A stretch of DNA of 64,000 nucleotides from DATATB01 sp036268995 (GTDB taxonomy: Bacteria; Planctomycetota; Planctomycetia; Pirellulales; PNKZ01), in assembly GCA_036268995.1 (NCBI GenBank), contig DATATB010000145.1, positions 60,221 through 124,220 of the forward strand, given 5' to 3'. Positions within the stretch are counted from its first letter, which is position 1. The number at the start of each line of letters is the position of its first letter. The notes under the pieces are model-generated. The model searched no databases. It was not told the origin of the DNA and saw only the letters and a list, made by a program, of their open reading frames with translations. Positions 61,370 to 64,000 of this stretch are shown one piece after another. Both the position numbers and the translations under genes were made by a program.

Positions 61370-62959
61370 TTAGTGCTTGAAGTGCCGCCGGCCGGTAAAG
61401 ATCATGGTCACGCCTAGCTCGTTGCAAGCGCGGATCACCTCGTCGTCATTACGCGAGCCGCCCGGCTGAATGATGGCGGCTACGCCGGCGCCGGCCGCGG
61501 CTTGCACGCCGTCGGCAAACGGAAAGAAGGCATCGGAGCCCAGCGCCGAGCCGCGAGCCCGATCACCGGCCTTTTGAATCGCGATTTGCACCGAGTCCAC
61601 GCGGCTCATTTGCCCCGCGCCGACTCCGCACAAAGCCTGCGATTGGGCCAGCGCTATGGCATTGGATTTAACAAACCGCGCCAGCAGCCAGGCAAACCGC
61701 AAGTCGCGCCATTGCGACTCGCTCGGCTGCTTCTCGGTGACAACCTTCCACTCGGACTCGTCGTCGGGCAGGTTGTCGGCCGTCTGCACCAGCAGTCCGC
61801 CGCTGACGGTGCGATAATCTCGCCGCAGCGCCGGCGGTTGCAGCGCGCCCACTTCCAACAGCCGCACATTGGCCTTCCACTTCGGCCGCGTCGTCAGGAT
61901 TTCGAAGGCCGCCGGCTCGAAGCTGGGAGCCACGATCGCCTCGACAAAACGGCCCGGCTCGCTCAGCAGTTCGGCCGTGGCTGCATCCACGGCGCGGTTA
62001 AAGGCCAGCACCGAGCCGAACGCGCTCAGCGGATCGCCGTCCAGCGCCGCGCGCGCCGCATCGGCCAACTGCTTGGCCGTCGCTGCGCCGCAAGGATTGT
62101 TATGCTTGATCACGGCCGCTGCCGGGTCCGGCAGCGCTTTGACGATGGCCAGCGCGCTATCCAGATCGAGCAGGTTGTTGTACGACAGCTCCTTGCCATG
62201 CAACTTGCGCGCGGAGACCAGGCTATCGGCCGGCGCATGCGGCTCGCCGTACAGGGCCGCCTGCTGATGCGGGTTTTCGCCGTAGCGGAGCAGTTCCAAT
62301 CGCTCCAGCGCCAGTTGCAACTGCGGCGGAAACGCCTGGCCGCTTTCTGAACGGGCAAAATATTCGGCAATCGCCGCGTCGTAGCCGGCCGTATGCGCAT
62401 AAGCCGCGCCGGCCAGTTGCCGCCGCAGCTCGTAAGTCGTCGAGCGATTTTCCGCAAGCTGATCGGCGATCGCCGCGTATTGATCCGGCGCGGTGGCCAC
62501 GGTGACGAAGGCATGGTTCTTGGCAGCCGCTCGCACCAGCGACGGCCCGCCGATATCGATCTGCTCGATGGCCTCGGCATCGCTCACGCCCGGTCGGGCA
62601 ATGGTCGCGGCAAAGGGATACAGATTGACCACGACCATGTCGATCGGCTTGATCCCGTGCTGCTCTAAGGCCTGCCGGTCTTCGGCCCGATCGCGACGAA
62701 AGAGAATGCCGCCAAAAATGCGCGGGTGCAGCGTCTTGACCCGGCCATCCATCATTTCGGGCATTTGCGTATAGTCGGCCACGTCCTCGACCGCGATGCC
62801 GTGGCTTTCGAGGAACTTGCGCGTGCCGCCGGTCGACAGGATGCTGACCTTGGCCGCCACCAGCCGCGCAGCGAATTCCGCCAGCCCCGACTTATCGCTC
62901 ACGCTGACGAGCGCGCGTTGAATTACCGGAGAGTCGACCATGACGTGGTTTGCACTCAC
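61370..62959 (-). CDS. purH: Bifunctional AICAR transformylase / IMP cyclohydrolase
   Basis: A 529-aa enzyme for the last two steps of IMP synthesis. The N-terminal cyclohydrolase domain shows SVSDKSGLAEFAARL, STGGTRKFLES and GRVKTLHPRIFGGIL; the transformylase domain shows LRYGENPHQQAALYG, AVIKHNNPCGAA and SNAIALAQSQALCGVGAGQM. Length is as usual. It is upstream of and probably co-transcribed with trpC, an unusual pairing of purine and tryptophan pathways. Confidence 0.95.
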   Translation of the reverse strand: MSANHVMVDSPVIQRALVSVSDKSGLAEFAARLVAAKVSILSTGGTRKFLESHGIAVEDVADYTQMPEMMDGRVKTLHPRIFGGILFRRDRAEDRQALEQHGIKPIDMVVVNLYPFAATIARPGVSDAEAIEQIDIGGPSLVRAAAKNHAFVTVATAPDQYAAIADQLAENRSTTYELRRQLAGAAYAHTAGYDAAIAEYFARSESGQAFPPQLQLALERLELLRYGENPHQQAALYGEPHAPADSLVSARKLHGKELSYNNLLDLDSALAIVKALPDPAAAVIKHNNPCGAATAKQLADAARAALDGDPLSAFGSVLAFNRAVDAATAELLSEPGRFVEAIVAPSFEPAAFEILTTRPKWKANVRLLEVGALQPPALRRDYRTVSGGLLVQTADNLPDDESEWKVVTEKQPSESQWRDLRFAWLLARFVKSNAIALAQSQALCGVGAGQMSRVDSVQIAIQKAGDRARGSALGSDAFFPFADGVQAAAGAGVAAIIQPGGSRNDDEVIRACNELGVTMIFTGRRHFKH

Positions 62960-63298
62960 TTAAGGAACGTCTTTCAGTAACCGTCGATGGTAGCTGGTTC
63001 GCGGCGCTTTCATCAAGTGCGGCCGCACCCATCGGGGCGGTCGTCTGCGAATCAAGCCAACGGCGTGGCGCCACGTAAGGTGATTCTCCGGCGTGTCGGG
63101 CGTTAACAAGGAGGTGCCATTGGCAAAGGACGCTTACCTAGGCGCGAGTTCCATGAACCGTCGCCAACCCGCGGACGTTGCGGCCGATTTCCATCGCCGC
63201 ACGAGAAATAGCCTCCAGTGGGAATCGGCTACAGTCTTCGCTGTAGCGGCGCGGGGGCGTGCAACATGCTGGCGGGCCACTAGTGTGCCTGTCGGAAG
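62960..63298. other. Intergenic region, no supported gene
   Basis: About 340 bases upstream of purH. A 69-aa plus-strand frame (63093-63302) has poor coding bias and is not called. Confidence 0.45.
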
Positions 63299-63796
63299 TT
63301 AGGTCGCTTCCGTCGGCTGGTGCAGCTTGCCGTTCACCAAGTTTTCGCCGTTGTTCGTTAGGCGCCACTTGCCGTGCCCGCCGCTTTCCAGGTAGCCATA
63401 TTTGCGTTTTGCATCGAACACAGCCACCGGCATTTGGGACGGCTTTTGCAATCCAGCTTGCGTGAACCAGCCGTCCATTTCTCGCGGCGAGAAGGTGTCA
63501 ACTCCTTCGTGCGTCTTCTTATAGAACGCGATTGCCGCGACCCGTTCTGCGGCATTGTCAAGTCGCAGTGGCCGAACGAACTGCCGTAGGGTTAAGCCAG
63601 CATGAGAAGTAGGATTGGCTGCCCCGACAGCGCTCTGACTAGGCGCCGGCTGGACCTGCGGCTCGCGGTTCATCGAGACCTGAATCTCGGAAATGCTTGG
63701 CGCTACATTGCGCGCCGCCTCGAGCAGCTTTAACAATTCGGGGCCGTCGCCGTCGATCGCAATTTTGCCGGCCGCGAAATCAAAGGTCACCCTCAT
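63299..63796 (-). CDS. Hypothetical protein with a winged-helix-like C-terminus
   Basis: A 165-aa protein. The N-terminal 45 residues (RVTFDFAAGKIAIDGDGPEL) form a strand-helix unit, followed by a Gln/Pro/Ser linker and a C-terminal helical domain (LTLRQFVRPLRLDNAAERV to GHGKWRLTNNGENLV) that looks like a winged helix. The ATG at 63796 has a perfect GGAGG site, which decides against the longer frame. No family is recognised. Confidence 0.65.
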   Translation of the reverse strand: MRVTFDFAAGKIAIDGDGPELLKLLEAARNVAPSISEIQVSMNREPQVQPAPSQSAVGAANPTSHAGLTLRQFVRPLRLDNAAERVAAIAFYKKTHEGVDTFSPREMDGWFTQAGLQKPSQMPVAVFDAKRKYGYLESGGHGKWRLTNNGENLVNGKLHQPTEAT

Positions 63797-63829
63797 TGCC
63801 GCCTCCAGGATTTGCTTGCAGTGCATGCG

Positions 63830-63858
63830 ATGTTAATATCCAACATTGCCGTTGTCAA
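63830..63858 (-). promoter_or_regulatory. Sigma-70-like promoter of the 63299 gene
   Basis: On the minus strand, TTGACA (63853-63858) and TAACAT (63830-63835) are separated by 17 bases, about 35 bases before the ATG at 63796. The surrounding region is unusually AT-rich for this genome, with repeated AACATT/AATATC words that could be operator half-sites. Confidence 0.6.
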
Positions 63859-64000
63859 CATTATGATAATATCGCGTAGCAATAATGCGGCCACAAAAGT
63901 ATTGTGTCCCTGTATTTTGTCCGCAAAAATGCGGCTATTTTCGGGCGCATTGCCAGTTAATAGTTGAAGCGAGATCGTTCTTGGCGATAAGCGGCAAGGG

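Noticed and set aside
63093..63302. 69-aa plus-strand frame
   Set aside because: Poor coding bias, ribosome site ambiguous, overlaps the end of a better-supported minus-strand gene.

Overview
The window comes from a high-GC bacterium and most likely from a planctomycete of the Pirellula/Lacipirellula type. The evidence is the kind of gene content: a secreted PQQ/beta-propeller protein opening with a WPCWRGPRG motif, an ExbB/ExbD cluster tied to TonB-like toroid proteins, hopanoid-tailoring genes, a cyanophycin cluster, several small secreted proteins, and intergenic palindromes and heptamer runs. No rRNA or tRNA gene and no CRISPR array were seen. The taxonomic call is an inference from gene content, not from a marker gene.

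Layout. 1-2144: start of a secreted beta-propeller protein (minus strand), an unrecognised 418-aa protein and CutA. 2286-6615: a seven-gene Mrp-type cation/proton antiporter operon with repeated ATGA overlaps. It has the subunit division of the archaeal Mbh/Mbx Mrp module (separate DUF4040 protein, MbhE-MrpB fusion) and no large MrpA. 6596-11518: MscS channel, AsmA-like giant and a small acidic protein. 11684-19783: housekeeping run dapF, xseA, xseB, polyprenyl synthase, dxs, scpA, prfB (with the +1 frameshift) and one hypothetical. 19815-21563: a secreted coiled-coil protein and a diacylglycerol-kinase-like protein on the minus strand.

22099-32399 is the most interesting block. It runs ExbB, three ExbD proteins, a two-TM membrane protein, two tandem paralogues that join a TonB-like transmembrane anchor (with the SxxxH motif) to an alpha-toroid of the prenyltransferase/squalene-cyclase fold, and a 1005-aa secreted repeat protein. 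This looks like a proton-motive-force-coupled envelope machine whose TonB component has an enzyme-like toroid as its periplasmic head.

32441-37421 (minus): AI-2E/PerM-type membrane protein, HpnB-like glycosyltransferase, HpnI (fused to a YkoP-like domain) and HpnK, together a hopanoid head-group module. 37673-40684: RNase Z-like protein, exported amidohydrolase and a HhH/HTH protein. 40956-47397: DUF1854 protein, ABC exporter with a zinc ribbon, and cyanophycin synthetase, which form a storage-polymer cluster. 47465-52120: sugar-isomerase-like protein, IS5-type remnant, small ORF, SodC and two amidohydrolase-fold proteins. 52151-58063: two small secreted proteins, a bacterial topoisomerase VI B subunit carrying what reads as a second H2TH domain, a metallo-beta-lactamase-fold protein, a thioredoxin-like ferredoxin, a secreted low-complexity protein and a TPR protein. 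58365-59463: an overlapping pair, the second member with a HEPN-like Rx4H motif. 59469-62959: mutY, trpC, purH. 63299-63796: a hypothetical with a readable promoter.
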